From the NCBI RefSeq assembly GCF_016920785.2, contig NW_024609880.1:59595292-59659291 (forward strand): a stretch of 64,000 nucleotides of DNA, in the 5' to 3' direction. The translations under genes and the position numbers were made by a program. Position 1 is the first letter of the stretch. Every line of letters starts with the position of its first letter. The DNA comes from Ixodes scapularis (Eukaryota; Arthropoda; Arachnida; Ixodida; Ixodidae). The notes under the pieces were generated by a model. The model worked only from the letters and a program-made list of their open reading frames with translations. It was not told the DNA's origin and searched no databases. Positions 24,101 to 34,199 of this stretch are shown here, piece by piece.

Positions 24101-25756
24101 TTAGTGCTCATTCTGCTGCCAAGCGATCGCAACAAGTTGACCATGCAATGGAAGGGCCCATATCAAGTTACCCGGCGGAAAGGAGAGGCGAACTACGAAT
24201 TGCTCGTTGGTGGAAAAAGGAAAACGTTCCACGTGAACTTGTTGCAAAAATACGAAGATCGCGCATCCAAGAATAAAAGTTGCGCTGTGATAGTTGATAC
24301 ATACACGTCGGACGATCTAGGAGAAATCAGGACACCAAGTCTAAGCGAGCAACATGGAGCACAGAGCGTGCTTATTAACCCTAAACTAAGTCCACTACAA
24401 AAACAGAACCTGCGTGACGCGATAACACAATATCAAGACATATTCTCCGACCTACCTGGACGAACGGACGCGCTGCAATGTACGTTACGACTAACCACTG
24501 AAAAACCTGTGTGCGTCAGACAGTATCCTCTGCCGTTTGCAATTCAAGACCAAGTGGAAAAAGAAGTGCAGGAAATGCTAAAATTAGGCATCATTGAGCG
24601 ATCAACTTCGGCATACAATTCCCCAATCGTAATGGTGAAGAAGCCCGATGGATCCAATAGGCTATGTGTCGATTTCCGAAGCCTAAATACGGTATTGATT
24701 AACGACGCCGAACCAATACCGAGGGCAGACATGGTATTCACCAAAGTGGGTCAGAAGAAGTATTTTTCAAAAATAGACTTAGCGAAAGGTTATTGGCAGA
24801 TACCTCTGGAAGAATCGGCAAAAGAAAAGACTGCCTTTTCCACAACTTCCGGACTGTATCAATTCAAATTCATGCCTTTCGGGTTAAAGACGGCAGCTGC
24901 AGTGTTCACAAAGTTAATGAGACATGTGCTTGAAGGAGTCCCTAACGTATACCATTACATTGATGACATATTAGTAGCCACGGATTCATGGGAAGAGCAC
25001 TGGCAAACGCTAAAGGGAATATTTGCACGCCTCAGAAGAAACCAGCTCACGGCAAAACCAAACAAGTGCGAGCTCGGTTTTGATTCCATAACATTCCTAG
25101 GCCATAAGCTAGGTATGGGACAAATTGCTCCAAAACCAGAGATACTGGAAAAGATACAGAAGGCACCGGTCCCAAAAACAAAGAAACAAGTAAGAGCCTT
25201 CCTAGGTCTCGCTGGATATTACAGGCAGTTCATACCAGGCTACTCGGAAATAGCGGCACCGCTGACCGAGCTCACAAAAAAGGGACGAAGTAACGTCGTC
25301 GCGTGGACGACAGAACACAATGCTAGTTTTGAAGAACTGAAGAAGAAGTTGGCAAAACCACCAGTTCTGTTGGCGCCGGATCTGTCAAAACAGTTCCTGT
25401 TGCGTACAGACGCATCTGACACGGCAGTAGGAGCAGTGCTCCTGCAGGAGCATGAAGGTATGCTCCATCCTGTGTCATATGCTAGTCGTAAGCTAAGTGC
25501 GAGCGAGAGAAACTTCGCAGCCATAGAACGGGAGTGCCTTGCGTTAGTGTGGGCAGTAGGTAAATACGCTGTGTATCTTTATGGGAAAGAGTTTGTGGTA
25601 GAAACTGATCACCAGCCCTTAGAATACCTGAACAAGGTGAAGTTAAACAACTCTAGGGTGATGAGATGGAGTCTGGCATTACAAGAGTTTGCATTCCACG
25701 TGAGATACATAAAAGGAAAAGATAATATCGGGGCGGATTATCTGAGCAGGGTATAG
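21165..25756 (+). CDS. Gag-Pol polyprotein (gag, protease, integrase, RT, RNase H), one frameshift
   Basis: ATG at 21165 opens a 95-codon N-terminal part: a charged coiled coil with repeated EREQARA units. Its frame stops at 21,450. The frame one base back is open from about 21,446 to 25,756 and continues the coiled coil (ELKIRLAQAE), so one frameshift splits gag. Residues below count from 21,545. CCHC knuckles: 207-220 (CFLCNKLGHKASEC) and 233-246 (CWECGKTGHKAEEC). Protease: DSG at 316-318. Integrase: HHCC finger 565-610, catalytic D634, D694 and E730 (D,D-35-E). RT: YIDD 1138-1141. RNase H: TDAS from 1288, ending in DYLSRV. It would copy and integrate the element. Integrase lies before RT, opposite to canonical Ty3/gypsy. 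All visible catalytic residues are present. Confidence 0.92.
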
Positions 25757-26057
25757 CTAGGCACATGTGAAGTTCATTTCGTCGACATATGTTGAGGGGT
25801 GCTCACCGAAATAAGGGGTAAACCAGGAGCAGGTAGACAGCAGCTACTGAAAATGGTTGAATTTTTTTTTTTCTGTGAAATAATAGGTTGAGGTTTTTGC
25901 TGCCTATGTGATTGTGGAGATCGTACTTTTGTTGCGCGGAAGGGAAGAAAAGTGGTGTTATTTTTTTGCGTGTATGCGAACTTGTGCACCGACAAAGTGA
26001 AAACAGGTAGAGAGCCGCGTAACCTGAAGGAATGAGAATTTAGATAAACTAAATACT

Positions 26058-26072
26058 GAAGAGGGGGGTTAT
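26058..26072 (+). promoter_or_regulatory. Polypurine tract
   Basis: GAAGAGGGGGG followed by TTAT lies directly before the 3' LTR, the expected plus-strand priming site. Confidence 0.8.
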
Positions 26073-26712
26073 TGTCACGTTACGCGGTGAAAAAAAAAGA
26101 AGAAGAGGAAAGAAGAGGTGCCAGGCTAGGCGGTGGAAAGTGAAGAAAAGAAAAGAAAAAAAAAGGAGAAGCTCGAGAGAGTGGGGCTCGAGCAAAGGGA
26201 CAGATTCGACGGTGCCCCAAAAACGCTGCCTACCTCGGCCGCGAACCGCAGAGGCAGATGAATTCGACGGTGACCTGAGAAAGCTGCAGTCGTCGGCCGT
26301 GAACCGCAGACGCAGGCCGGCCCCACCCAAACTCGGGCCCGCAGCCCTCTACAGAGATCCAAACTATCAAGGCGACGAACCCTGATACCCAGGCGGGAAA
26401 TTTCTCGGAGAAAAACCTGGGCCACCTCCAACAGAGCCCGGAATTACCTCGGCAGCGACCCCTGGTAAAAGCAACTGGCTCCGGCGAGAACCCATCATCA
26501 AGTTTCAACAGACACTGGTGACCCCAACGCGGGAGGTCATCAACCTGAACGGGGACGTGAGAGTTCAAGACATTTCTAACTGTACATGTGTAAATACTTA
26601 GGCAATAGGCATCTTTTCTATTTACGTATGTCGCTGTGTTATATAAATTGATTTATGCCGTCCGACCGTGCACTCTCCTATCTTACTCAGACGGTTGACC
26701 TGAACCACGACA
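26073..26712 (+). repeat. 3' LTR of the gypsy element
   Basis: 640 bp, same termini as the 5' LTR, followed by the ATGAT target duplication. Differences from the 5' LTR are mostly single substitutions plus a shifted A-tract. Confidence 0.92.
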
Positions 26713-27734
26713 ATGATGCATAGGTAGCGAATTTGCAGAAAGGGGCCGTTTTATTCCTGTGAATTGTAAGCTAATTAATGGTATTCCAGCTCAAAGTTCC
26801 TTTTCACGTCACTAATACTCACCGCGTATAAAAAAAGAATTTTAATAATATAAAATACATGCCATAACTAACGCCCAAACGTTTGGTGCTGTGCGGCAAA
26901 GCCGCGATGACGAAGACGTCGGCTCGCTCCGAGTGAAGGTTTGTCGTAGCTTTTCCCGCTTGGAGGTCATATGTTACTCAATCTTTTGCCATCACAGGTT
27001 AGTTCAAGTCACTGCAAAGTGCCAAGGGGAGTTTAAAGAAAATAAAAGATGGAGTTTTTTAAATATCGATGCCCAATCTTGCCACATTTTGAGAAATCAG
27101 CCGAATTTCCAAGTTGATAACAAAAATATGTTTAAGGGTGGGCATATTATCTTTATATATTCGTAAAGAATATTTAAATACGCGCATTTTGATATGTTTT
27201 GTGAAGTATTATGAAAGATGGTTTATTTGCAAAAAAATTGTGAATATGTCTCTAAAACGCGTTTTTGTGCCATGTTTGACATTTTTGTTTGCATTGAAAT
27301 ATTTTATGGATATTTTTAATTTTTTATGTGCGTGTTGTATAACCTTTGTAAAACCTATTAAAAAAGTTATGGTGCCGTGAAAGGTTCGATAAGGAAATAA
27401 CGACTGTGCAAAGTAGCATTGTGAAATCTTCTCAATTTCCACGCTTCAAGCTTCTCTATTTTATATCTCAGCGAAACAAATTGTTACGGCGTTCATATCT
27501 AGCTGAATGTTCCTCCCAAGAACATGGCTTTCATATATATTTTGAACAAAAATATCTAAATTATGACCCGGACCATCATTGCATGAACTGACGTGGAATC
27601 ACCCAGCACCCTTTTCGGTAAAATTATGAGGTTGTATTCCAAGTTTTCAGGGTGTTAAAAGGGTGTAGCCGAGGGTTTAAGTCGCTACAACACCCCTTTT
27701 ACACATTTAAAGGTGTAAAAACTTTTACTGTGTA

Positions 27735-29336
27735 GTACGGCCGAGCATCACAGGCGTCAATCACCACGATAGCGTCAATAGCGTCACGGCGTTGCCCACC
27801 ACCCGCCAACAACCACGCTGTTAACAACAGAACCAGCGTTCTGCACATCTAGGTCGAGATGTTCATTTTCTTTTTCTTTTACCTGTGGTTCGATTTTGAA
27901 CGTTTCCTTTCCGGTTTTAAACGAAGCTGTTATAGTTGGTTGCAGGCTAAGAAAAAACCGGAAATGCCTCTCAGAGGAAAATGTAATCCTACGCCGAGAA
28001 ACGCCAGCCAATCGTTTTCATGACGTCACGATACCGTGTACCAATCGCGATCCTTTTGAAAAAAAAAAAAAAAAGAAGCTCAACATGGCTGCTGGCCTTA
28101 GCAACGCGACGCTAGTTTCTCGTGACAATTATTCTGCTTTTTTGCACCGTGTTTTACGTGCCCGAGGTTACGCCACGAAATCTTAATGGTATCGGCTTGC
28201 GTTTGCAGCAGTTTTTGCGCGACAACGTGAGAATCCAGCGACGCTATCGCCAACAAAAATTTCGAAGCAGGCGCGAGGCTTAGCACTGCTGAGAGGTATG
28301 TTAGACGGTATGTCAGACAGTATCTTGGACAGAAAATGAATTGGGAAGACGGTACATTGGACATGACTTTCTTTCTTTACTAAACAGCTATTTCGTTGAC
28401 AAAAACGTATTCTAACTTATTTAAATGTCCTGAATGAATTAAATAAATATTGTAGTAGTTTAAGTCACGTTTCCTGGAGGAAGAAAAAGCAACGTTGCTA
28501 GCGAACTACTTTCTCGACGGCGGTGGCACTTCACATGGGCGCAATGCGCTTGTGGGTGGAGCTAAAAGATTGTTCTTAGGTTGCATCCGACTATAGCTTT
28601 CGTTGGCTCAGGAAATCAATATCCTAGCACCTATATAAAACATTACTGAGACTAGCTTAAGTTTAATCAATATATGAGAGACGTCTTGTTTAGGCTCTTC
28701 CAAAACACAAAGCCTGAAATATCCAATCTTATCCGATTCAAGCACAAGATGATCGGGAAGCGTGGCTAGCGTGGCGGTTTACTAAGCTGAGTGCATTGAT
28801 ACACCTATAGGTTTTTAAGGTAGAGAAGGGGGCTTATGGTCGGTGTACAAGTAAACACTGGCTGGGTAACGGAGGGCGCGTCATCCAGGAAAGGGGAGCA
28901 TGTGCGCCCGATGCACCCGACTACAACTTCTTTTTCTTCGAGTGCAGTTGGGACGAAAAATCGCGGATGTGGTATTCGCGCTAAGAGTGCCGCGCAGCGA
29001 CAGAGCGGTATTGTTAGCGCGAAGATGGCGTGGCCGCTGTTTTCGTATTTTTTTTTTTCATAGAACAACGACGGGCACAATATTTTCCCACTTCTTGTAA
29101 TGTTCCAAATGAACATATCACACGACAGTGCTAGTTAAGACAATAGCCTTTCAAGTCTAACGAAAAAAAAACTGAATAAAACGGTGATCGTTTGCTTGCG
29201 CTAACAGTGTTCGCGCGATGCACGCACTAATATCCTGCCAACCACTCGCTCATGATGCTTCTCTCGCTGCCCGTCGTTATGCCGAAATTTCGTCAACGCG
29301 ATGAAAGTTTAGATTATGGGTGTCCCTGCGGCGAAA
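27735..29336. other. Interior sequence, no gene recognised
   Basis: Includes an A-run at 28,059-28,073. Open frames are under 105 codons without domains. GC-rich patches at 28,870-29,040 give overlapping frames on both strands. Confidence 0.45.
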
Positions 29337-29880
29337 CTGAAAATCAGCACTTTTCGCCGAACACTTGCTGGCCGTGTTTATGTCCCCGGCGGTCAAGTTG
29401 AAAATCAGCACTTCTGGCCGAACACTTGCCGGCCATGTTTATGTCCACGGCGGCCAAGCTGAAAATCAGCACTTCTGGCCAAACACTCGCCGGCCGTGTT
29501 TATGCTTTCGGCGGCCAAGCTGAAAATCAGCACTGCTGGCCAAACACTTGCCGGCCGTGTTTATATCTCCGGCGGCCAAGCTGAAAATCAGCACTGCTGG
29601 CCAAACACTTGCCGGCCGTGTTTATATCTCCGGCGGCCAAGCTGAAAATCAGCACTTCTGGCCAAACACTTGCCGGCCGTGTTTATGTCCCCGGCGGCCG
29701 CGCTGAAAATCATCACTGCGGGCCAAACACTTGCCGGCCCTGTTTATGTCTCCGGCGGCCAAGCTGAAAATCCGCACTTCTGGTCAGGCGCTTGCCAGCA
29801 GTGTTTATGTCTCCGGCGGACAACCTAAAAACAACTAGTCTGTGGCCGGACTCTTGCCAGCCTTGTTTATGTTTCCGGTG
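29337..29880 (+). repeat. 61-bp-period minisatellite
   Basis: About nine tandem units. The phase word AAATCAGCAC recurs at 29,341, 29,402, 29,463, 29,524, 29,585 and 29,646, an exact 61-bp period, and continues with substitutions. Each unit also holds GGCCAAACACTTGCCGGCC and GTTTATGTC. It lies just inside the right CCCAAGCAGCAC inverse end. Confidence 0.92.
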
Positions 29881-29962
29881 GCCAAGCACTTAAAGTGGCC
29901 AAGCTGTCCAGACACTGGCCAACCGTCGGCCGATCGAAATTCCCTTTGTGGTGCTGCTTGGG

Positions 29963-30702
29963 CTTCCAGTAGTAGCAAGTTCAGATTAATATATAGCCCA
30001 AAAGAAGCAGAAAGTGGCGGTTGTGCCTTGCATGCACAAAACCGCACACAATCTCGAAGACATAGCAATCCGTGTAAATGCTCAGGTGCTTTTTTGTGCA
30101 CCGGAAACACTTGCCAAGTTGTGCAAACTCACGGACCCTTACCGCAAACCACCGGTTGGCTGCGGAAAAAGGCATTACAGCCGTTTGTTGAATGTGCAGA
30201 AGGAGTTCTCTATCAGATCCCGCTGATATGCGGCAAAAAGTACGTGGGACAGGCGGGAAGATGTCTAAATGATAAATTGCGCGAACACAACCAAAAAATG
30301 AGCGGACAGCATGACGGTCATTTGTCAATGCACTGCCATGACTGTGGGTGCAAACCTGAATTTAATTTGTGCACTGTTATTAGAAAACATAGAGATAAAA
30401 CGGCAAGTGAAATCATAGAGGCAAACCTGATAAAAATCTACGGGGATCAATGTGTCAGCATGACGTCGATCGATTTTGGCGAAAAAGAGGCAAAGTTCTT
30501 CCGAGCATTGGCGTGCCACGGGGTTGGTTGAATGGCGCGATGATTCAGAGTATTTATACCCTTGCTTTTCTGACAATTAAACAGTTGAACTAAGCGCGCT
30601 GTGTTGTTTCGTTCCTTCTCTCGTCCCTGTCTTGAAGCACTATTACGTTCTCAAAGTTTCAGCACCAACTCGTCCAAGAATCCGCATTGCTCAACTATAT
30701 AA
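29963..30702 (+). mobile_element. Penelope-like element, 3' half with GIY-YIG endonuclease
   Basis: Coding resumes at CTTCCAGTAG immediately after GTGCTGCTTGGG. One frame gives KVAVVPCMHKTAHNL, VNAQVLFCAPE and RKPPVGCGKRHYSRLLNVQK to about 30,200. After one frameshift the next frame gives the nuclease VLYQIPLICGKKYVGQAGRC, LREH and ASEIIEANLIKIYG to the stop at about 30,529. This is the Penelope linker plus GIY-YIG domain. The GIY position reads VLY and the YIG position YVG, both tolerated in the family. The 3' end (30,575-30,702) repeats the sequence at 6,640-6,780, as expected for the LTR-like ends of Penelope elements. A TAA at 29,987 and the frameshift make it inactive. Confidence 0.85.
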
Positions 30703-31899
30703 ATTATTTTGTGAAAATATATAAAACTAAGGTGGTACCAGTCGATAGCACATCTTTAGGCCTAGAGGTATACAGTATTTAATACGCAAAATGTATGATG
30801 AATCCTAAGACACAACCCTCCAAACATGCAACCAAATGTCAAATATTTAATTTTTGGTATTATTTATTTCTGGCACAAAATATGACAAAGCAGTTTAATT
30901 TAAAGGAAGAAAACGGTGATGCGTCATACATTAAAAAACAATTACAGTGATTATTTTTCTTACCGATTTATAAGAACCGACATAACACGGCGCAGCAATC
31001 GTGCAGCTTAAACAGAGCTTTCACCTTGCTCCTTTTCAAGGTAGAATATAAATTAAAATCAAGAAGTTGTTTTGTCTAGTGAAGAATTGGGCCTAAATAT
31101 ACATTTTATTTGGCAAACAAACATACACACCCCGACACCCGTGCTAGATTTCAAACCAAACCACTGTTTAATTATTTTATATCGTGTGGTGGCATAACAA
31201 TTCCAAAATTATTTTAGCCGCTAAAAACTGTCTAAGCTATTTTTTACATACCATTAACTATAATCCAAATATCACATCGATTAAGCGAACAGTCTCATTT
31301 TTGAAATTATACTGCTTGCTGACGCTTTACGGAGAATAAGATAATTGAGTATTCCATACAACTAGGACTGAGGGGGAAAGAGATGAAGGAAAAAAGAAAG
31401 CAGGAGAGATGTCCGCGGTCCAGGTTGAACAATTTAGTGCGAGAGATGATAAAAACTTAATAAATTATTTATACTTAATTTGATTTCTCAATTTCACAGA
31501 CGCTAACATAATACGCCTATATCTGACCTAACCAAAGACGTGACAAGCTTTGCAGATTCTTTAAAAAAATATTTACAGTGTTCGACACACCTTGTCATGA
31601 CCAATTATTGAGTGATAGTGGCTCAAATCCTATAAGCAGTTGGTTTATAAAATGTTCCGGTGGTTTCTGTACTGGTTTATTTCACTAATGTAAGAAAAAT
31701 TTACTTTCGTTCAGCCACTTCTTAACTGTTTCCGCATTACAGACGGCTCCTACCTCTTACTATGTTTTATCCACATTGATCCGTTCACCTTTGATGATGA
31801 CAGGATCTGATTAACGAATTACTGTATTTATTTTTTGTCTAGCTAAGCGATATCCATCGAATTCTTGCGAAAGGCGTGTCTGGAATATACTGTTCTAGG
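30703..31899. other. Upstream region of cuticle gene 2, nothing recognised
   Basis: AT-rich (the densest AT of the window), no open frame of note. It holds the upstream region of the cuticle pseudogene. Confidence 0.5.
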
Positions 31900-31906
31900 T
31901 ATATAA
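31900..31906 (+). promoter_or_regulatory. TATA box of cuticle pseudogene 2
   Basis: GGTATATAAG, the same core as in genes 1 and 3, 68 bases before the position of the lost start codon. The promoter therefore looks intact although the reading frame is not. Confidence 0.75.
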
Positions 31907-32140
31907 GCCGTTTGAGAACCCTCTGCAGCACCCAACTCACGCCTAAGCAACAGGAAAAACACCAATAATCTTCTCAGAGGTATGAGAACGTTATCTTTTA
32001 AGAAAATTGATATATTTTGTCTGAAATATAGCAGCTGTGGAGCATTATAAGAGACCTCGGAATAACATATTTCTACTCTATTTCAGGTGTTTGTGTGCTG
32101 CCTCTTTGCCTACGTTGCTTGCGGAGTTGTTGTGGAACAG

Positions 32141-34199
32141 GTGAGAATGAACCTTTTGCAGAAGTCTTGGTTCTAAAGTAAACAGATCGGGATCCCTCTC
32201 TGATTTCCGTCTGGCTGAGCGGAGAGGGAAGATGATTTCTTTGTGTCAACCTCGGGGCCGAAGATAACTTTCGATGGAGACAAAAACGAACTTTGATGCA
32301 GCCGTATCTACGTCCCAACGTCTAAATTGGCAAACAGGATGTCCCGGATATTTTGGGTGTCGAAGGGGTGAGAAGCCTTGCGAGGGCGTTGTTTTCGAGC
32401 CACATAATAGGCATCTTTGAAATAGCGCACGCTAAAGCTTTGTGTAGGCACAAAATGGCGTCGTCGCCGCTGCGAATGCGCCGAACGCTAACCACGTTTG
32501 CTCTGTGCGTGTGCTATTTTAGCGGACGCTATTTTTCGGAAATTGCGTGCGTACGCAGAGCCTTTGCGCTCTTCCAAGGAGGATTCGAGATACGCGAGAA
32601 GTTGGATAAAGCCAAGGAGACAACAGTTAGAAAAAGGGCGGCTTCCAGGAACGCGGCTTCAGTATGCATAGGCTGCCGCCGCTTGGGCGGTCGTCGTGAG
32701 CGCAACGTCTGAGGCATCCTCTCGACTCCGATTTTCAAGACAAGACGACATTGCACTCCTACGGAAGGCGCACTTCATAAACGGTTTGAGAGACACAGCA
32801 GGGTTGGCAACGATCGCCGGCAACTTGAGGCTTGCGACCCGCTAACACTTTCGGTGAAAGTAATGTGTGCGAAGGTTAGTACACGAGACCTCTTTTCCTG
32901 AGACGACGCAAGCAGGCACGACCCGTCGACCGCTCGCGTTTCAATCTCACATTCAAACAAATCTGAAATATTATTCTGGACCAAAAAAAAACACTTGTTT
33001 TTTTTCGGGCTCGAGTATTTCGCGCGTGAAATTAAAATTGTTACTGTATCCTTGTGACGTTGCAAGCGTGAGATGCTTGGGCTTTTGCGTCGGCGCGGAA
33101 AAGTCCTATTATAAAACTCCCTTGCCTATAGCGTGCGCTAACGCAAGCAAGAAATTAAGCTCTACCGTCCGATAAAATTGCGTACGTTATTCTAAAACTC
33201 CCCAATCTGGAACCCAGTCACGTGTCTTGGAGGCACCATATATATGGAAAATGTTGTATTGCGATAGTGACTCCGTAATGCATGTTTGAAAATAAATTGC
33301 CTAAAATCCACCAGCGAAGCAACACAAAAGATAAATGACAAAGTTTGTGTTTCATATATTTTGTTTGTGAATATAATAATTACAATTTGGTATGCGCATT
33401 CCAATTGGTTTATTCTAAATTTATAACTGAACCTTGTTTTGACATAACACGCCAAAGGGTGAACATTTAGGTTCTATGGTGAGTCAATTATAGCGATGGA
33501 GCAAAGCAATGACAGCCCTTCTACGTTCAGTGCACGCCGACCGTGCGTTGTCGCATGACTGGCTCGGACGTTGTGATAAGTTCACTAGGGTTGCAGCCTT
33601 TACCGCTTACCAATATATAATAAAATGGGTATAGATAACAGTCTGGCTTATAAATGTTTGCGCGAAAACGTTTCGTTCATGGCAGTTTTATAACGAAATA
33701 TTAAGTAAAACACCATGGGTTATTCAATATATAACCTTTAATTATACCGTAACTCACGATTTCTTGTCCTGGAGGACAAAAACATGTCGAGTATGTCAAG
33801 GTGAACTATAAAAGTAATATATATCTTGTGAATGTGTATTCTGTTTCAAATCATATCTATACAAATTTGTTGTACTTTAGGGAAGGGATAGCCTGTAATA
33901 TTATCTTATTTTTTTTCTTAATACGAAGTTATTTTGTGAGAAACGTAGTTACACTACTGTAATTGAACGACTAATCATCTATCTTGTTTGTAGGCATTAC
34001 ACTCACAAAACGTCAAGACCGAAGACAGACAATGCCCCCCCCCAAAAAAAAAAAAAAAACAAAAAAAACAGTTGCATTAATTTTTGAACATTCATTCTTG
34101 ATACTTCTAAAGCTAATGTCAACTGCGCGGTATTTCCTCATTTATAACATGATCAACAATGTATAACCTCTTGCACCGCTTAGCTCTAAAAAAAGAAAA
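32141..34199. other. Intron 2 of the pseudogene, upstream of the LINE
   Basis: No gene recognised. Contains C9 and A-rich runs near 34,034-34,065. Open frames at 32,353-33,175 lack domains. Confidence 0.5.

Larger units (their letters stand above)
20485..26712 (+). mobile_element. Ty3/gypsy LTR retrotransposon, IN-before-RT type, nearly intact
   Basis: A 6,228-bp element with two 640-bp LTRs (about ten differences by eye, ~98% identity). A 5-bp target duplication ATGAT flanks it (20,480-20,484 and 26,713-26,717). LTRs begin TGTCACG and end GACA. It inserted into the right TIR of the 17,913-27,604 transposon, whose sequence is continuous if the element and one ATGAT are removed. It has a putative primer-binding site, gag-pol and polypurine tract. 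The pol order protease-integrase-RT-RNase H is that described for Gmr1-like Ty3/gypsy elements. High LTR identity and a 1,403-codon open frame point to recent insertion. Confidence 0.93.
17913..27604. mobile_element. DNA transposon with ~1.05-kb TIRs, split by a gypsy element
   Basis: Terminal GGGTGATTCCACGTCAATTC at 17,913 is matched by its inverse ending at 27,604, with AGCA flanking both sides (17,909-17,912; 27,605-27,608). The left arm runs to about 18,957. The right arm is 20,326-20,479 plus 26,713-27,604, interrupted by the gypsy insertion. Arm identity looks above 90% by eye. Without the gypsy the element is ~3.46 kb. The inner 150 bp of both arms encode the same peptide, the 3' end of the transposase-like gene, so the TIRs seem to have grown by inverted duplication of one end. 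I cannot assign a superfamily. Confidence 0.8.
11249..27734. mobile_element. Probable split MITE with CACAGTAAA ends
   Basis: TA + CACAGTAAAGGTTTTTACAC at 11,249 is mirrored by GTGTAAAAACTTTTACTGTG + TA ending at 27,734. The match extends ~35 bp inward with a few mismatches. ACACCC/GGGTGT motifs follow inside both ends and also at 17,860-17,905, just outside the 17,913 insertion. The simplest reading is a small TA-target MITE pulled apart by later insertions. Independent copies are possible. Confidence 0.45.
8679..29962. mobile_element. Candidate giant insertion bounded by CCCAAGCAGCAC inverted repeats
   Basis: CCCAAGCAGCAC (8679-8690) and its inverse GTGCTGCTTGGG (29951-29962) abut the two halves of one Penelope copy. 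Both ends run inward into GGCC-rich sequence and minisatellites. A dinucleotide CT flanks both sides (8677-8678, 29963-29964). I see no transposase attributable to this level; its contents are other nested elements. It could be a minisatellite-bearing TIR or Helitron-like element enlarged by later insertions. Alternatively, two element copies may share ends by coincidence. Confidence 0.45.

Noticed and set aside
29842..30531. Single 229-codon protein
   Set aside because: Its first ~110 codons are an out-of-phase reading of minisatellite and Penelope linker; only the part after ~30,200 is the true nuclease frame.
30550..30702. Hammerhead-type ribozyme in the Penelope end repeat
   Set aside because: Looked for the CUGAUGA...GAAA core on both strands at 6,640-6,780 and 30,550-30,702; I did not find a convincing one.
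31900..31980. Alternative start codon rescuing cuticle gene 2
   Set aside because: No ATG between the TATA box and the exon 1 donor, and the TAG in exon 3 would still end translation.
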